Below, piece after piece: positions 25,394 through 34,475 of a stretch of 64,000 nucleotides of DNA. The position numbers were made by a program, and so were the translations under genes. Each line of letters opens with the position of its first letter. Positions within the stretch are counted from its first letter, which is position 1. A model generated the notes under the pieces. That model was not told where the DNA came from and made no database searches. It saw only the letters and a list, made by a program, of their open reading frames with translations. The stretch spans positions 62,001 to 126,000 of the forward strand of contig JAIVJZ010000006.1 of the NCBI GenBank assembly GCA_020199775.1, written 5' to 3'. The stretch is from Acidobacteriota bacterium. Lineage in GTDB: Bacteria > Acidobacteriota > Blastocatellia > Pyrinomonadales > Pyrinomonadaceae.

Positions 25394-26293
25394 CTATGCC
25401 GCTTGCGAGAGGGCATCCGCGTCGTTGTCCTCACCGGCCTTGTTGGCGTCCGTCTGGCGCGGGAGGTGTTTGATGTCGCGGGCGAGGCCGAGCATTTGGA
25501 GCGCGCGGATGCCGTACCAGTTCATGTCGATCTCGTACCAGTGGTATCCGTGGCGCGCGGCGCGCGGGTGCGCGTGGTGGTTGTTGTGCCAGCCTTCGCC
25601 GAAGGTCAGGAGGGCGATGATCCAGTTGTTGGTCGAGTCGTCTTCGGTCTGGTAACGCTTCGAGCCCCAGAGGTGCGTGGCGGAGTTGACGAGCCACGTC
25701 GCGTGCAGGCCGAAGGTGGTGCGCAGGAACATGCCCCAGAAGAAGACCGACCAGCCGCCGAAGACCAACAGCAGCACGCCGAGCACGACGACGGGAACGA
25801 AGAACCATTTCGACAGCCAGACGTGGAAGGGGTCTTTCATCAAATCGGGCACGTAGCGGCGCAGCGTCACCTCGTCGTGCTGCTGCGCCGTCCCCGTCAG
25901 AATCCAGCCCATGTGCGCCCACCACGTTCCGTCGCGGGGCGAATGCGGGTCGCCGGGTTGTTCCGTGTGAGCGTGGTGGATGCGGTGCGTGCCGACCCAC
26001 TGGATGGGGCCGCTTTCGAGCGTGAGCGTGGCGCAGACGGTCAGGAAATATTCGACCCACTTCGGCGTCTTGAAACCGCGGTGCGTGAGCAGGCGGTGGT
26101 AGCCCATGCCGATGCCGAGGCTGCCGGAAACCCACCACAGCGCGAGCGTCACAAACAGCGCAGTCCACGAAAACATGAACAGCGCGGCGATTGCGCCCGC
26201 ATGGAAGATGATCATCGTGATGGTCGTCGACCAGTTGATTTTTCCGTCATGCTGCGCGGCGACCTGTTGCGCGCTCATGCCCTGAGTTGCCAT
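25394..26293 (-). CDS. Membrane fatty-acyl desaturase (delta-9 type)
   Basis: A 299-residue integral membrane di-iron desaturase that puts a double bond into acyl-CoA or acyl-lipid chains. The three His boxes are HRLLTH (66-71), HRIHH (103-107) and HNNHH near residue 243, spaced as in stearoyl-CoA desaturases. Hydrophobic segments flank the first and third boxes. ATG at 26293 has GGGGAAGAG upstream; the longer frame adds 17 charged residues. Divergent from corA. A role in membrane fluidity is the usual one. Confidence 0.92.
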   Translation of the reverse strand: MATQGMSAQQVAAQHDGKINWSTTITMIIFHAGAIAALFMFSWTALFVTLALWWVSGSLGIGMGYHRLLTHRGFKTPKWVEYFLTVCATLTLESGPIQWVGTHRIHHAHTEQPGDPHSPRDGTWWAHMGWILTGTAQQHDEVTLRRYVPDLMKDPFHVWLSKWFFVPVVVLGVLLLVFGGWSVFFWGMFLRTTFGLHATWLVNSATHLWGSKRYQTEDDSTNNWIIALLTFGEGWHNNHHAHPRAARHGYHWYEIDMNWYGIRALQMLGLARDIKHLPRQTDANKAGEDNDADALSQAA

Positions 26294-26443
26294 AATTTTT
26301 ACTCTTCCCCTCGTTTTTTCCTGTGAAAATTTCTCACACTTCACTCGTCCGGTATTTGATGTTGGGGGCGAGGGTTATCGTAGCAGATGAGGGGCGCGGC
26401 GAATGTAAAAGTTATGTAAAAGCAGGGCGGCCTCATTATTTGC

Positions 26444-26471
26444 TTGGCAAAATTCCCGCCGGGGATATACT
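26444..26471 (+). promoter_or_regulatory. Sigma-70-like promoter before corA
   Basis: TTGGCA at 26444-26449, a 16-base spacer and TATACT at 26466-26471, one mismatch from consensus in each box. It lies 45 bases before the corA start. Confidence 0.55.
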
Positions 26472-26516
26472 CATGGCCGCCTTTTTCGACGACGTGGATG
26501 GGAGAGGGAAAATAAA

Positions 26517-27488
26517 TTGATCAGGACGGTTTGCCTGAATACGCAGACAAAGTCTTTCACGAACGACTGCATCGCGGCCGACATCAGCGAACTTCGCATC
26601 GAGCCGCAGAACATCGTCTGGGCGGACGTGACCGACCCGACCAGCACAGACTTCGAGGAACTGGCCGAAGAGTTCGGCTTCCACCATCTCTCGATTGAAG
26701 ACTGCCGCAACGAGCACCAGCGGCCGAAGATCGAAGAGTACCCCGGCTACTACTTCATCGTGGTCTACGAGGCCGAACTGGCCGGGGTGAGTGACCGTCT
26801 GGAACTGCGCGAGTTGAACATCTTTCTCGGCAAGAACTTCCTCGTCACCGTCCACAGCCGCCCTATCCGCGCCATCGACACGGCCTCGCGCATCTGGCAC
26901 GAGTGGACGGATCGCGCGGAATACGGCGCGGGGGTGCTCGCCTATATTCTGATCGACGCGATTGTCGACGACTACCTGCCGCTCTTAGACGTGGTGAGCG
27001 ACCGCATGGACGACCTGGAGGATTCGATCTTCGGCGAGTTTCGCCCGGAAGCCATCGAAGAGATTTTCGCCATCAAGAAGAAGCTGCTCTACCTGCGCCG
27101 CTCGATCACGCCGCTGCGCGACGTGTTCAACGTGCTGCTCAGGCGCGAGCAGCCGATCTTCCCGCGCGAGACGCACGTCTACTTTCAAGACGTGTTCGAC
27201 CACCTCATCCGCGTCTCCGACACGATTGACAACCTGCGCGACATGCTCAGTTCGACGATGGACGCCTATCTCTCCGTCTCCGGCAATCGCATGAACCAGA
27301 TCATGAAGCGTCTGACTTCGATCTCGACGATCCTGATGTCCGTCACGCTGGTCGCCGGAATCTACGGGATGAACTTCAACTACATGCCCGAACTCCACTG
27401 GCGTTACGGCTACGTCTTCGCGCTCGTCTCGATGGTCGGCGTCGGCGGCGCGCTCTACGTGTTCCTGAAAAAGGTGAAATGGCTATGA
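26517..27488 (+). CDS. corA: CorA-family magnesium/cobalt transporter
   Basis: A 323-residue CorA channel. A cytoplasmic alpha/beta domain is followed by a long helix and two C-terminal membrane segments. The selectivity motif GMN is at 284-286 in [13 protein letters not shown]. The start is a TTG at 26517 with GGGAGAGGG upstream; the first conserved residues follow at once, so TTG is preferred. It overlaps the next gene by ten bases. Confidence 0.93.
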   Translation: MIRTVCLNTQTKSFTNDCIAADISELRIEPQNIVWADVTDPTSTDFEELAEEFGFHHLSIEDCRNEHQRPKIEEYPGYYFIVVYEAELAGVSDRLELRELNIFLGKNFLVTVHSRPIRAIDTASRIWHEWTDRAEYGAGVLAYILIDAIVDDYLPLLDVVSDRMDDLEDSIFGEFRPEAIEEIFAIKKKLLYLRRSITPLRDVFNVLLRREQPIFPRETHVYFQDVFDHLIRVSDTIDNLRDMLSSTMDAYLSVSGNRMNQIMKRLTSISTILMSVTLVAGIYGMNFNYMPELHWRYGYVFALVSMVGVGGALYVFLKKVKWL

Positions 27489-27835
27489 CGATCAGACACC
27501 CGCTGCGCGACCGCCACAAGAAGAGGAACAAGGGCGACACGGCGCAACTCGCCGCCCAACTCGCCCCGCTCGAAGAGCAGGACACACGCGCCGCCCGACG
27601 CCAGCAGGGAGCGAACGGGCGCGGCGCAGGAGGCCAGAACGGCAACCGCCTGATTCAAGAGCAGGGCGCGCTCATCGTCGACACGGATCATCTGAATCTC
27701 CCGAAAGAGTTGACCGAAGCGGGCGAGAGGAGATTTTGGGACATCGAGCCGGTCGTCCTCGTGATCGTCGGCGTGATGCTCCTCTTCATCGCCTTCATCG
27801 CGTGGCAAATCTCGCTGATGCCCAGTGTGGGATAG
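27479..27835 (+). CDS. Small single-pass membrane protein, unknown
   Basis: A 118-residue protein overlapping the end of corA. The N-terminal 85 residues are charged and Gln/Arg-rich with no recognised domain; residues 91-112 are one membrane helix ([20 protein letters not shown]). Tight overlap with corA suggests co-translation. The family was not recognised. Confidence 0.7.
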   Translation: MAMTIRHPLRDRHKKRNKGDTAQLAAQLAPLEEQDTRAARRQQGANGRGAGGQNGNRLIQEQGALIVDTDHLNLPKELTEAGERRFWDIEPVVLVIVGVMLLFIAFIAWQISLMPSVG

Positions 27836-27842
27836 AAACAAC

Positions 27843-27929
27843 AAAACGATGAAGTAGGAACGATGAACGCGGAAGTAAAGACAAGTTGCTTTTACTTCCG
27901 CGTTCATCGTTCCTACTTCATCGTTTTTA
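27843..27929. repeat. Heptad hairpin (GAACGAT type), 37-bp perfect stem; bidirectional terminator
   Basis: Arms 27843-27879 and 27891-27927 are exact complements. Heptads AAACGAT, GAAGTAG, GAACGAT, GAACGCG and GAAGTAA are in register from 27844. The 3' side ends in a T-run. It separates convergent genes ending at 27835 (+) and 27933 (-). Confidence 0.88.
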
Positions 27930-27932
27930 AGT

Positions 27933-29198
27933 TTACGGCTGCTTGTTCGAAGTCGAAGACGTGCGGGCGGGCGCGGCCGTGGGCGCGTTGTCGCCGCCGC
28001 GCGGGGCGGTGTAACCGGGGCGCGTGATGGCGATGCGCTTGTCGCGTTTGCCCGTGTCTTCGATGCGGACGTTCACCTTGCGAAACGTGCCGTCGCGCCG
28101 CTTGTTGGTCGGGCTGTAGCTGACGACGTACTGCGTGCGCAAATCGCGCGTGATCTCGTCGGCGATGGAGGGCAGTTCCGAGAGCGAGTTGGGATAGAAG
28201 GCGCGGCCGCCCGTCTCGGTGGCGAGTTTGTTGAGCAGGTTGACGGCCTTGTCCTTCGAGCTTTTGCGGATGAAGCCGCTCTCGGTGTCGAGTTCGTTGA
28301 CGAAGCCGATGACGTAAATCTGCACGTCGTTCTCGCGCAGAAACTCGAAGAGTTCCGCCTGCTTGTAGTAACTGCTGCGGTCTTCGCCGTCGGTGACGAG
28401 GATGAGCGCGCGGCGACGCTTGTCGCTCAAGGGGTCGCCCTTTTTGTGTTTCCCGACGTGCTCGGCGGCGAGATAGACGGCGTCGAGCACGGCGGTCTGC
28501 CCGCCCTCGGTGTGCATCTTGTCCATCGCGTCGAAGAGATCGTCTTTGCTCGCGGTGAAGTCCTGCAAGATGGAAATCTCGTCGCTGCTGACGAAGCGTT
28601 GGAGAAACGTCTCGTCGCCCGGCTTGTTCTGCTCGATGATGGTGCGCGTCGCGTCGATCACTTTTTCGAGTTGCGTCTTCATCGAGCCGGAGTTGTCCAC
28701 GACGAGGCCGTAGCTGATCGGCACTTCGGCGCGGGTGAACGAGAATATCTGCTGGGGCACGCCGTCCTCGAACACTTTGAACTCGTCCTGCTTGACATCG
28801 TTGATGGGGCGGTTCGCGCGGTCGATGACGCGCACGTTCAGGTTCACGAGGCTCGTGTCAACCTTCACGATCTCGTCGGGGTCAACTTCCTGCCCCGGGT
28901 CTTGCCCTTCCGCCGGGCTGGCCGACGGGCTGGCGGCGGGCGTCGGCGACTGGCGCGGCGCGGGCGTCTGCAACTGCGGGGCGGGCGTCTGCGCGGGCGT
29001 CGGTCGCGGTTGCTGCGTCTGCTGCTGCACGTTGTTCACGCGGCGGGGGCGCGAATCGGCCGCCGTCCTCTGGGCGTGCGTCGTGGTCGAATCGGCGAAA
29101 CTCAAGATGGCGAGCGCGGCGATGATACCCAGCGAGAGCAACAGGCTCGCGCTCCGGTTGCTGCGGCGACTCTTCAGATCAACTTTGCGATGTGTCAT
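27933..29198 (-). CDS. Exported VWA-domain protein 1 (Acidobacterial VWFA-related)
   Basis: About 421 residues. A signal anchor or signal peptide (19-42) precedes a Gln/Pro/Thr-rich linker (43-105). A short beta domain (VDTSLVNLNVRVIDRANRPI) follows, then a von Willebrand A domain with an intact MIDAS motif DNSGS (168-172) and ALILVTDGEDRSS. The C-terminus RTQYVVSYSPTNKRRDGTFRKVNV is typical of the family widespread in Acidobacteria. ATG at 29198 has AGGAG upstream. Probably a metal-dependent adhesion or scaffold protein outside the inner membrane. It is followed upstream by a paralogue on the same strand. Confidence 0.9.
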   Translation of the reverse strand: MTHRKVDLKSRRSNRSASLLLSLGIIAALAILSFADSTTTHAQRTAADSRPRRVNNVQQQTQQPRPTPAQTPAPQLQTPAPRQSPTPAASPSASPAEGQDPGQEVDPDEIVKVDTSLVNLNVRVIDRANRPINDVKQDEFKVFEDGVPQQIFSFTRAEVPISYGLVVDNSGSMKTQLEKVIDATRTIIEQNKPGDETFLQRFVSSDEISILQDFTASKDDLFDAMDKMHTEGGQTAVLDAVYLAAEHVGKHKKGDPLSDKRRRALILVTDGEDRSSYYKQAELFEFLRENDVQIYVIGFVNELDTESGFIRKSSKDKAVNLLNKLATETGGRAFYPNSLSELPSIADEITRDLRTQYVVSYSPTNKRRDGTFRKVNVRIEDTGKRDKRIAITRPGYTAPRGGDNAPTAAPARTSSTSNKQP

Positions 29199-29498
29199 CC
29201 CGTCATCTCCTGCGTCTAAAACTGGCAAACGGCGCGCGTGGTTGGCGACAACAAGCCGAAGCGCCCGGCGAAGCTCCCGTCCGCCACTTCGGCTGGCTTT
29301 CGGCGGGCGCGTTCGCGGGCGCTTCTGTTTGTCAGCCAAAAATTTGGCTTCGCGCGGCTGGGGCTAAAAAAGAACCTGAACGGACGCTGCCTGCGCGCGC
29401 CCACACGCACCTTTAGAAGTGTCCGGCGGCGCGCGCGTTGCCAGTCGGCCGGTCAAGCGGTCAAAGCGCGGCCAAGCGGTGCGCCCGGAAATGACGCC

Positions 29499-30629
29499 TT
29501 AACGCGGCTGGGTGGTGGCGTAGTAGCCTTCTTTGGTGCGCACGAAGACGCGCGGCAGCCCGCGTGGCGGCGAGACTTTCACCTTGATCTTGTGCCACTT
29601 GCCGTTGTTGACGAAATTCTTCGGCTTGTAGCCGATGGAATACTGGTGGCGCAGTTCGATGGCGATGCGCTCGAAAATTTCGTTCATCTCGGCGGCGGTG
29701 TCGGGGAAGAAGGCGCGCCCGCCGGAGACGCCGGCCAACTCGTCGAGGACGGCCTGCCCGCTCACGCCCAACCCGTTCGGGTCGCCTTTATCGGTGATGC
29801 CGATGGCGTAGATGAGCACGTCCGTCTCTTTCAGGACGCGGCGCAGTTCGCTGAAGGTGTAGCGCGAACTGTTGTCCTGCCCGTCGCTGATGATGAGGAG
29901 CGCGCGCTTGGGATGTGCGCCGCGCGTCACCTTTTCGACGCCGAGGTAGCAGGCGTCGTAGAGCGCGGTCTGCCCCTTGGTCTGCACGAAGGTCAGTTTG
30001 GTGAGCAAGGCGTCGGCGTCGCGCGTCTTCTCCATCAAGACCTGCGAGCGGTGGTTGAAGCCGATCAGGAAATACTCGTCGCCTTCGTGGCTCGTCTGGA
30101 TGAAATGCTTGAGCGCGTCGCGCGCCTTGGCGATCTTGTCCTTGCCCATCGAACCCGACACGTCGAAGATGACGCCGAGACTGACGGGCGCGTCTTCGTC
30201 GGAGAAGAAGGAGATGTCCTGCGCCTCTTTGTCGTCGAGGACGGTGAAAGCCTCTTTGGTCAACCCCGTCACGAAACGGCCGTAGGCATCCGTCAGCGTG
30301 ACGCTCAGAGTGATGAGATCGGAGTTGACGATCAGTTGCTCGTCGCCGAACGTTGCCGCCGCGCCGCCGCCCGCGCTCGCGGGCGCGCCCACCCCGAAGT
30401 TCGCGCCCGTCGTCGCGGGCGACGCAACGGGTTGCGCCGGCGTCGGCGCGGGCTGCGTCGTGACAGTCGTGGTGGTGGCGGTGACGCCGGCCGGTTGTTC
30501 GGCTGCGGATTGAGTCGTGGTCTTCTGTTGTGCGAAGTTCGCGATGGGCGCGACGACTAACAGGCAGGCGATGACGTGCGAAGAGACGAGCGCGGAACGG
30601 AGTCCGGGACAGTGGCGCCGTACTCTCAT
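29499..30629 (-). CDS. Exported VWA-domain protein 2, paralogue
   Basis: About 376 residues with the same layout as its neighbour: signal peptide to about residue 33, Thr/Pro/Ala-rich linker (35-92), short beta domain (LITLSVTLTDAYGRFVTGL), VWA domain with MIDAS DVSGS (156-160) and ALLIISDGQDNSS, and C-terminal RHQYSIGYKPKNFVNNGKWHKIKV. The ATG at 30629 has GGAGG upstream and starts the signal peptide. The two copies look like an old tandem duplication, 300 bases apart. Ligand unknown. Confidence 0.9.
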   Translation of the reverse strand: MRVRRHCPGLRSALVSSHVIACLLVVAPIANFAQQKTTTQSAAEQPAGVTATTTTVTTQPAPTPAQPVASPATTGANFGVGAPASAGGGAAATFGDEQLIVNSDLITLSVTLTDAYGRFVTGLTKEAFTVLDDKEAQDISFFSDEDAPVSLGVIFDVSGSMGKDKIAKARDALKHFIQTSHEGDEYFLIGFNHRSQVLMEKTRDADALLTKLTFVQTKGQTALYDACYLGVEKVTRGAHPKRALLIISDGQDNSSRYTFSELRRVLKETDVLIYAIGITDKGDPNGLGVSGQAVLDELAGVSGGRAFFPDTAAEMNEIFERIAIELRHQYSIGYKPKNFVNNGKWHKIKVKVSPPRGLPRVFVRTKEGYYATTQPR

Positions 30630-31182
30630 TGAGACCTCCAGTCGGCGGAGTTTGACGGGAACAACTCCTGCGCAGCTAAACCTTGTATGCCCTACGATTC
30701 CGATATCGCACGGGAGCGATGCCTGAAGCCGTAAAAAAACTTTTGCTCGTGGCTCGATCAATGAAGCTGGGAGACTTCGCTTGGGGACGCGCGTATTGTA
30801 GGACACGATGCGGCGCGCACGCAAGAACCGTCTACAACGAAAGTTTTGTTTTTGAGTTCCGACGTCAACACGGGCGCAAGAATAGTGCCTGAAGAAAACT
30901 TCTCTCAGGCGTTCTCTTCGCCGCACTCGCCGGAGTCTCCCGCCGAAGTTCGGCCGAGTGTCGCTCAAATACTCCGTTACGATCCGTGCTGGCGGCCGAG
31001 CACATTGTTGAGCATCCGGCGGGCATGATCCTGCAACTTTAACGGTGGGCGCGCGTGTAAGCATTCGTCTGCGTCGCGCTTGGCCGGGCGCGTGAGCTTG
31101 GCGCGCGGCGCGTGTTATACTCGTCGCCCCGTTTAGACGTTGATTTCGCGAGCCGTGCAATCAACGCAATCATAAAAAACCG
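30630..31182. other. Divergent intergenic region before the secretion locus
   Basis: About 550 bases without a credible gene. A TATACT box at 31116-31121 lies 62 bases before the GspF gene, but no good -35 is at the right distance. No RNA gene was seen. Confidence 0.4.
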
Positions 31183-32424
31183 ATGGCCGAGTTTATTTGT
31201 CGTTTGGGAACGCCCGCGGGCGAGGTGGTGACGCGCACGATTGAAGCCGTGGGCGTGGCCGAGGCGCGGGTGCGTCTGGAGAGCGAAGGCTTCCGCGTCT
31301 TTTCCGTGACGCCGCCGAAGGCGCGCGGCATCGCCGCTCTGACGCGCGGCGGCAAGGGCGGCACGACGCCGCGCATCAAGGCGGGCGACTTCCTCCTGTT
31401 CAACCAGCAACTCGCCGCGCTGCTGCGCGCGGGTATCCCGATTTTGCAATCCATCGCGATGCTCCGTCGGCGCGCATCGAGCGCGCGGCTGCGTGGAATG
31501 CTCGGCGACGTGGAAGATAAGATTCGCGGCGGCATGGCGCTCTCGTCGGCTTTTGCCGAACAGGGGTCGGTCTTCCCACGGATTTACACGGCGTCCATTC
31601 TCGCGGGCGAGCGTTCGGGCGCGCTCGACGAGGTGCTGAACCGTTACAACGCCTACATGCGGCGCGGCGTCGAAATCCGTCGTAAGATTCGCGGCGCGCT
31701 CGCCTACCCGCTCTTTCTGCTCATCGCGTCGTTCGGGATGGTCACGTTTTTGACGACCTACGTCGTGCCGCGCATGGCGCGACTCTTCGAGGGCTTCGGG
31801 CGTAACCTCCCGGCCATCACGCTCGTCGTCGTGAGCCTCTCGAACTGGATGGCGGCCAACATCTGGTGGTTCGCCCCGCTCATCTTGATCAGCGTGGTCG
31901 CGTTCTGGTTCTGGTCGAAGACGCCGCACGGTCGCCTGGCAGTTGACCGCGCCGTGCTGAAAATCCCGATTGCCGGTCAACTCGTCATCCAACTCTCGGT
32001 CGCGCAGGTGACGCGCTCGCTCTCGACTCTGCTCGCGGGCGGCATCACGCTCGTCGATTCTTGGGAGATCGCGTCCGAGGCGATCACGAATAAGGAACTG
32101 CGCGCGCGCTCGACCCGCATCCTGCCGATGATCAGGGAGGGGCGTTCGTTCACGGAGAGTTTGGAGAGCGCGAATTGGATACCGGAGTTGGGGCTGGACA
32201 TGATCGGCGTGGGCGAGCGTTCGGGCAGTTTGCGCGAGATGCTGGACGAGGTGGCGACCTTCTACGACGCCGAATCCGAGGTCAGGCTTGAGCAGTTGAC
32301 GACTGTGCTCGAACCTGCGATTCTGCTCGTGATGGGCGGGGTCGTGATCACGATTTTGCTGGCGATTTACCTGCCGATCATCCAATCCATCTCGAACGTC
32401 TCAGGAGGGCCAACCAGCCGGTGA
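31183..32424 (+). CDS. Type II secretion/type IV pilus inner-membrane protein (GspF/PilC family)
   Basis: A 413-residue polytopic platform protein. The first 65 residues are a small alpha/beta domain (RTIEAVGVAEARVRLESEGF). Two repeated T2SSF domains follow: FNQQLAALLRAGIPILQSI and, in the second half, SVAQVTRSLSTLLAGGITLVDSW, each before a membrane helix. The ending LLAIYLPIIQSI is typical. It is the first gene of a compact locus with GspE, a secretin and two pseudopilins. It would connect the ATPase to the pseudopilus. Confidence 0.93.
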   Translation: MAEFICRLGTPAGEVVTRTIEAVGVAEARVRLESEGFRVFSVTPPKARGIAALTRGGKGGTTPRIKAGDFLLFNQQLAALLRAGIPILQSIAMLRRRASSARLRGMLGDVEDKIRGGMALSSAFAEQGSVFPRIYTASILAGERSGALDEVLNRYNAYMRRGVEIRRKIRGALAYPLFLLIASFGMVTFLTTYVVPRMARLFEGFGRNLPAITLVVVSLSNWMAANIWWFAPLILISVVAFWFWSKTPHGRLAVDRAVLKIPIAGQLVIQLSVAQVTRSLSTLLAGGITLVDSWEIASEAITNKELRARSTRILPMIREGRSFTESLESANWIPELGLDMIGVGERSGSLREMLDEVATFYDAESEVRLEQLTTVLEPAILLVMGGVVITILLAIYLPIIQSISNVSGGPTSR

Positions 32425-32503
32425 CGGCGGGCAATCCCCCGGCCCCTTTCTCGCATCAGAAACAGGACACGAAAGTTTGGCGGCGGAAGAATTTTCAAGC
32501 GCA

Positions 32504-34288
32504 ATGAACTCTACTCTTGACGAAACACTCGCGCGCGAAGCAGGCGAGACCACACTCGCCCGCCCCGATGGCGGCGCGAACGGAGCGTCCGCCCCCCCCG
32601 CGCCGCGCCGCGAGGGTGCTACGGTGGCGGCAACGTCGCTCCCGCCCGAAGTCCGCGCCGCGCAGGAACTCGCGCGCCGCTACCGCCTGCCCTACATCGA
32701 CCTGCTCCCGCCCGAAGGCGATTCGCCCATCGATTACGCGCTCCTCGGCGAGATTCCCGTCGACCTCATGCTGCGCCACCAGTTCGTCCCGCTCAGGCGC
32801 GAGGGGCGGCGCCTTCACGTGGCGATGGCCGACCCCAGCGATCTCGAACGCCTCGACGAACTCGCAAGCGCGTTGCGCGCGCGCATCGTGCCGCACGTCG
32901 CGACCGCTGGGGCGATTGACGTGGTGCTCAAAAAGGGCGACGCCACGCAGCGCGTCCTGCAAGAGGCGACTTCCAATTTCCGCATCTCGCTCGTCAAGGA
33001 AACCGAGCACGGCGACGAAGTTTTAGACCTCGACCGTCTGGCGACCGACAGCGACATGTCGCCGATCATCAAGCTGGTGGACACCATCGTCTTCAACGCG
33101 ATGGAGTCGCGCGCCTCCGACATCCACATCGAAACGCGCGACACGGAAGTGCAGGTCAAGTATCGCATCGACGGCGCGCTCTACGCGAAAGTCGATCCGA
33201 TTGATCTCGCCTATCACCAGACGCTCATCTCGCGCATCAAGGTCATGTCGGAGCTCGACATCGCCGAGCGGCGCGTGCCGCAGGACGGCCGCTTCCGCGT
33301 CCGCTACAAGGGGCGCACCGTCGATTTCCGCGTCTCGATCATGCCCACCGTCCACGGCGAAGACGCCGTGATTCGTATTCTCGACAAAGAGCAGATCAAC
33401 GAAGAGTTCAAAGACTTGCGCCTCGACGTGGTCGGCTTCGACGCGGACGACTTGCGCAACTTCCGCCGCTACATCGCGGAGCCTTACGGCATGGTGCTCG
33501 TCACCGGCCCGACGGGTTCGGGCAAGACGACGACGCTGTACGCGGCCTTGAACGAGATCAGAAACGAAGAAGACAAGATCATCACGATTGAAGACCCGGT
33601 CGAATACCAGTTGCACGGCATCACGCAGATTCCCGTCAACGAGAAGAAGGGGCTGACGTTCGCGCGCGGGCTGCGCTCGATTTTGCGCCACGACCCGGAC
33701 AAGATCATGGTCGGCGAAATCCGCGACAACGAGACGGCGCAGATCGCCATCCAGTCCGCCCTGACCGGCCACCTCGTCTTCACAACCGTCCACGCCAACA
33801 ACGTCATCGACGTGATCGGCCGTTTCCTGAACATGGGCGTCGAGCCGTACAATTTCGTCTCGTCTCTCAACTGCGTGCTCGCACAGCGTTTGATCCGTAT
33901 GCTCTGCGACGTGTGCAAGCGGCCCTATCGCGCGACGGATGACGAGTTGATCGAGTCGGGGTTGAAACCCGATGAATACCGCGACCGCCAGTTTTACATG
34001 AGCGTCGGCTGCGACGCCTGCAACCACACGGGCTATCGCGGCCGCACCGCCATCCACGAACTGCTCAACCTCTCGGACAACATCCGTGAGATGATCATCG
34101 AACGCCGCCCCGGCTCGGAAGTGCGCCGCGCGGCCGAGCAGGAAGGACTGGCTTCTTTGCGCGAATCCGCGCTCAAGAAAGTTTTGCTCGGCGTCTCGAC
34201 GCTGCACGAGATCAACCGCGCCACGTTCGTCGAAGAAGTTAAAGTGAACGGAAACGGGGCGGGCGCGGAAGTGAGCAGTGAGCAGTGA
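32504..34288 (+). CDS. Type II secretion ATPase (GspE/PilB family)
   Basis: About 594 residues. The N-terminal MshEN-like domain (about 50-160) binds nucleotide or the membrane platform. The ATPase core has Walker A GPTGSGKTTT (335-344), the Asp box ITIEDPVEYQ and Walker B IMVGEIRDNETA. The tetracysteine zinc element is present: CDVCKRPYR paired with CDACNHTGYRG. A TTG at 32477 (AGGA upstream) would add nine residues. The final codons EVSSEQ and the TGA are encoded by GTGAGCA heptads, so the repeat has supplied the protein end. Confidence 0.93.
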   Translation: MNSTLDETLAREAGETTLARPDGGANGASAPPAPRREGATVAATSLPPEVRAAQELARRYRLPYIDLLPPEGDSPIDYALLGEIPVDLMLRHQFVPLRREGRRLHVAMADPSDLERLDELASALRARIVPHVATAGAIDVVLKKGDATQRVLQEATSNFRISLVKETEHGDEVLDLDRLATDSDMSPIIKLVDTIVFNAMESRASDIHIETRDTEVQVKYRIDGALYAKVDPIDLAYHQTLISRIKVMSELDIAERRVPQDGRFRVRYKGRTVDFRVSIMPTVHGEDAVIRILDKEQINEEFKDLRLDVVGFDADDLRNFRRYIAEPYGMVLVTGPTGSGKTTTLYAALNEIRNEEDKIITIEDPVEYQLHGITQIPVNEKKGLTFARGLRSILRHDPDKIMVGEIRDNETAQIAIQSALTGHLVFTTVHANNVIDVIGRFLNMGVEPYNFVSSLNCVLAQRLIRMLCDVCKRPYRATDDELIESGLKPDEYRDRQFYMSVGCDACNHTGYRGRTAIHELLNLSDNIREMIIERRPGSEVRRAAEQEGLASLRESALKKVLLGVSTLHEINRATFVEEVKVNGNGAGAEVSSEQ

Positions 34289-34354
34289 GCAGTAAGAAAA
34301 GTAGTTAAAACTGCTTACTGCTCACTGCTCACATCCGACTGCTCACGGCTCACA
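34271..34354. repeat. Heptad hairpin (GTGAGCA type)
   Basis: Three exact GTGAGCA heptads run 34271-34291, then GTAAGAA. Perfect arms are 34278-34296 and 34314-34332, with further degenerate copies to 34354. The TGA of the GspE gene (34286-34288) is in the third heptad. Confidence 0.88.
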
Positions 34355-34475
34355 GTCTTTTTGGAACAGTTTTCCACGCCCGACGTGTAAATGCTTCAGG
34401 TGGTCAGCCCCGCCCAGGTATGCTGGCCGCGGCAAGCCCATGATCGAAAGCCGATTTATTTTTTTGAGGATCGAA

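Noticed and set aside
24455..26326. Long plus-strand reading frame of more than 600 codons opposite the histidine kinase and desaturase
   Set aside because: It is antisense to two well-supported genes and crosses a low-complexity repeat; its residues have no domain pattern. It follows from GC-rich codon bias.
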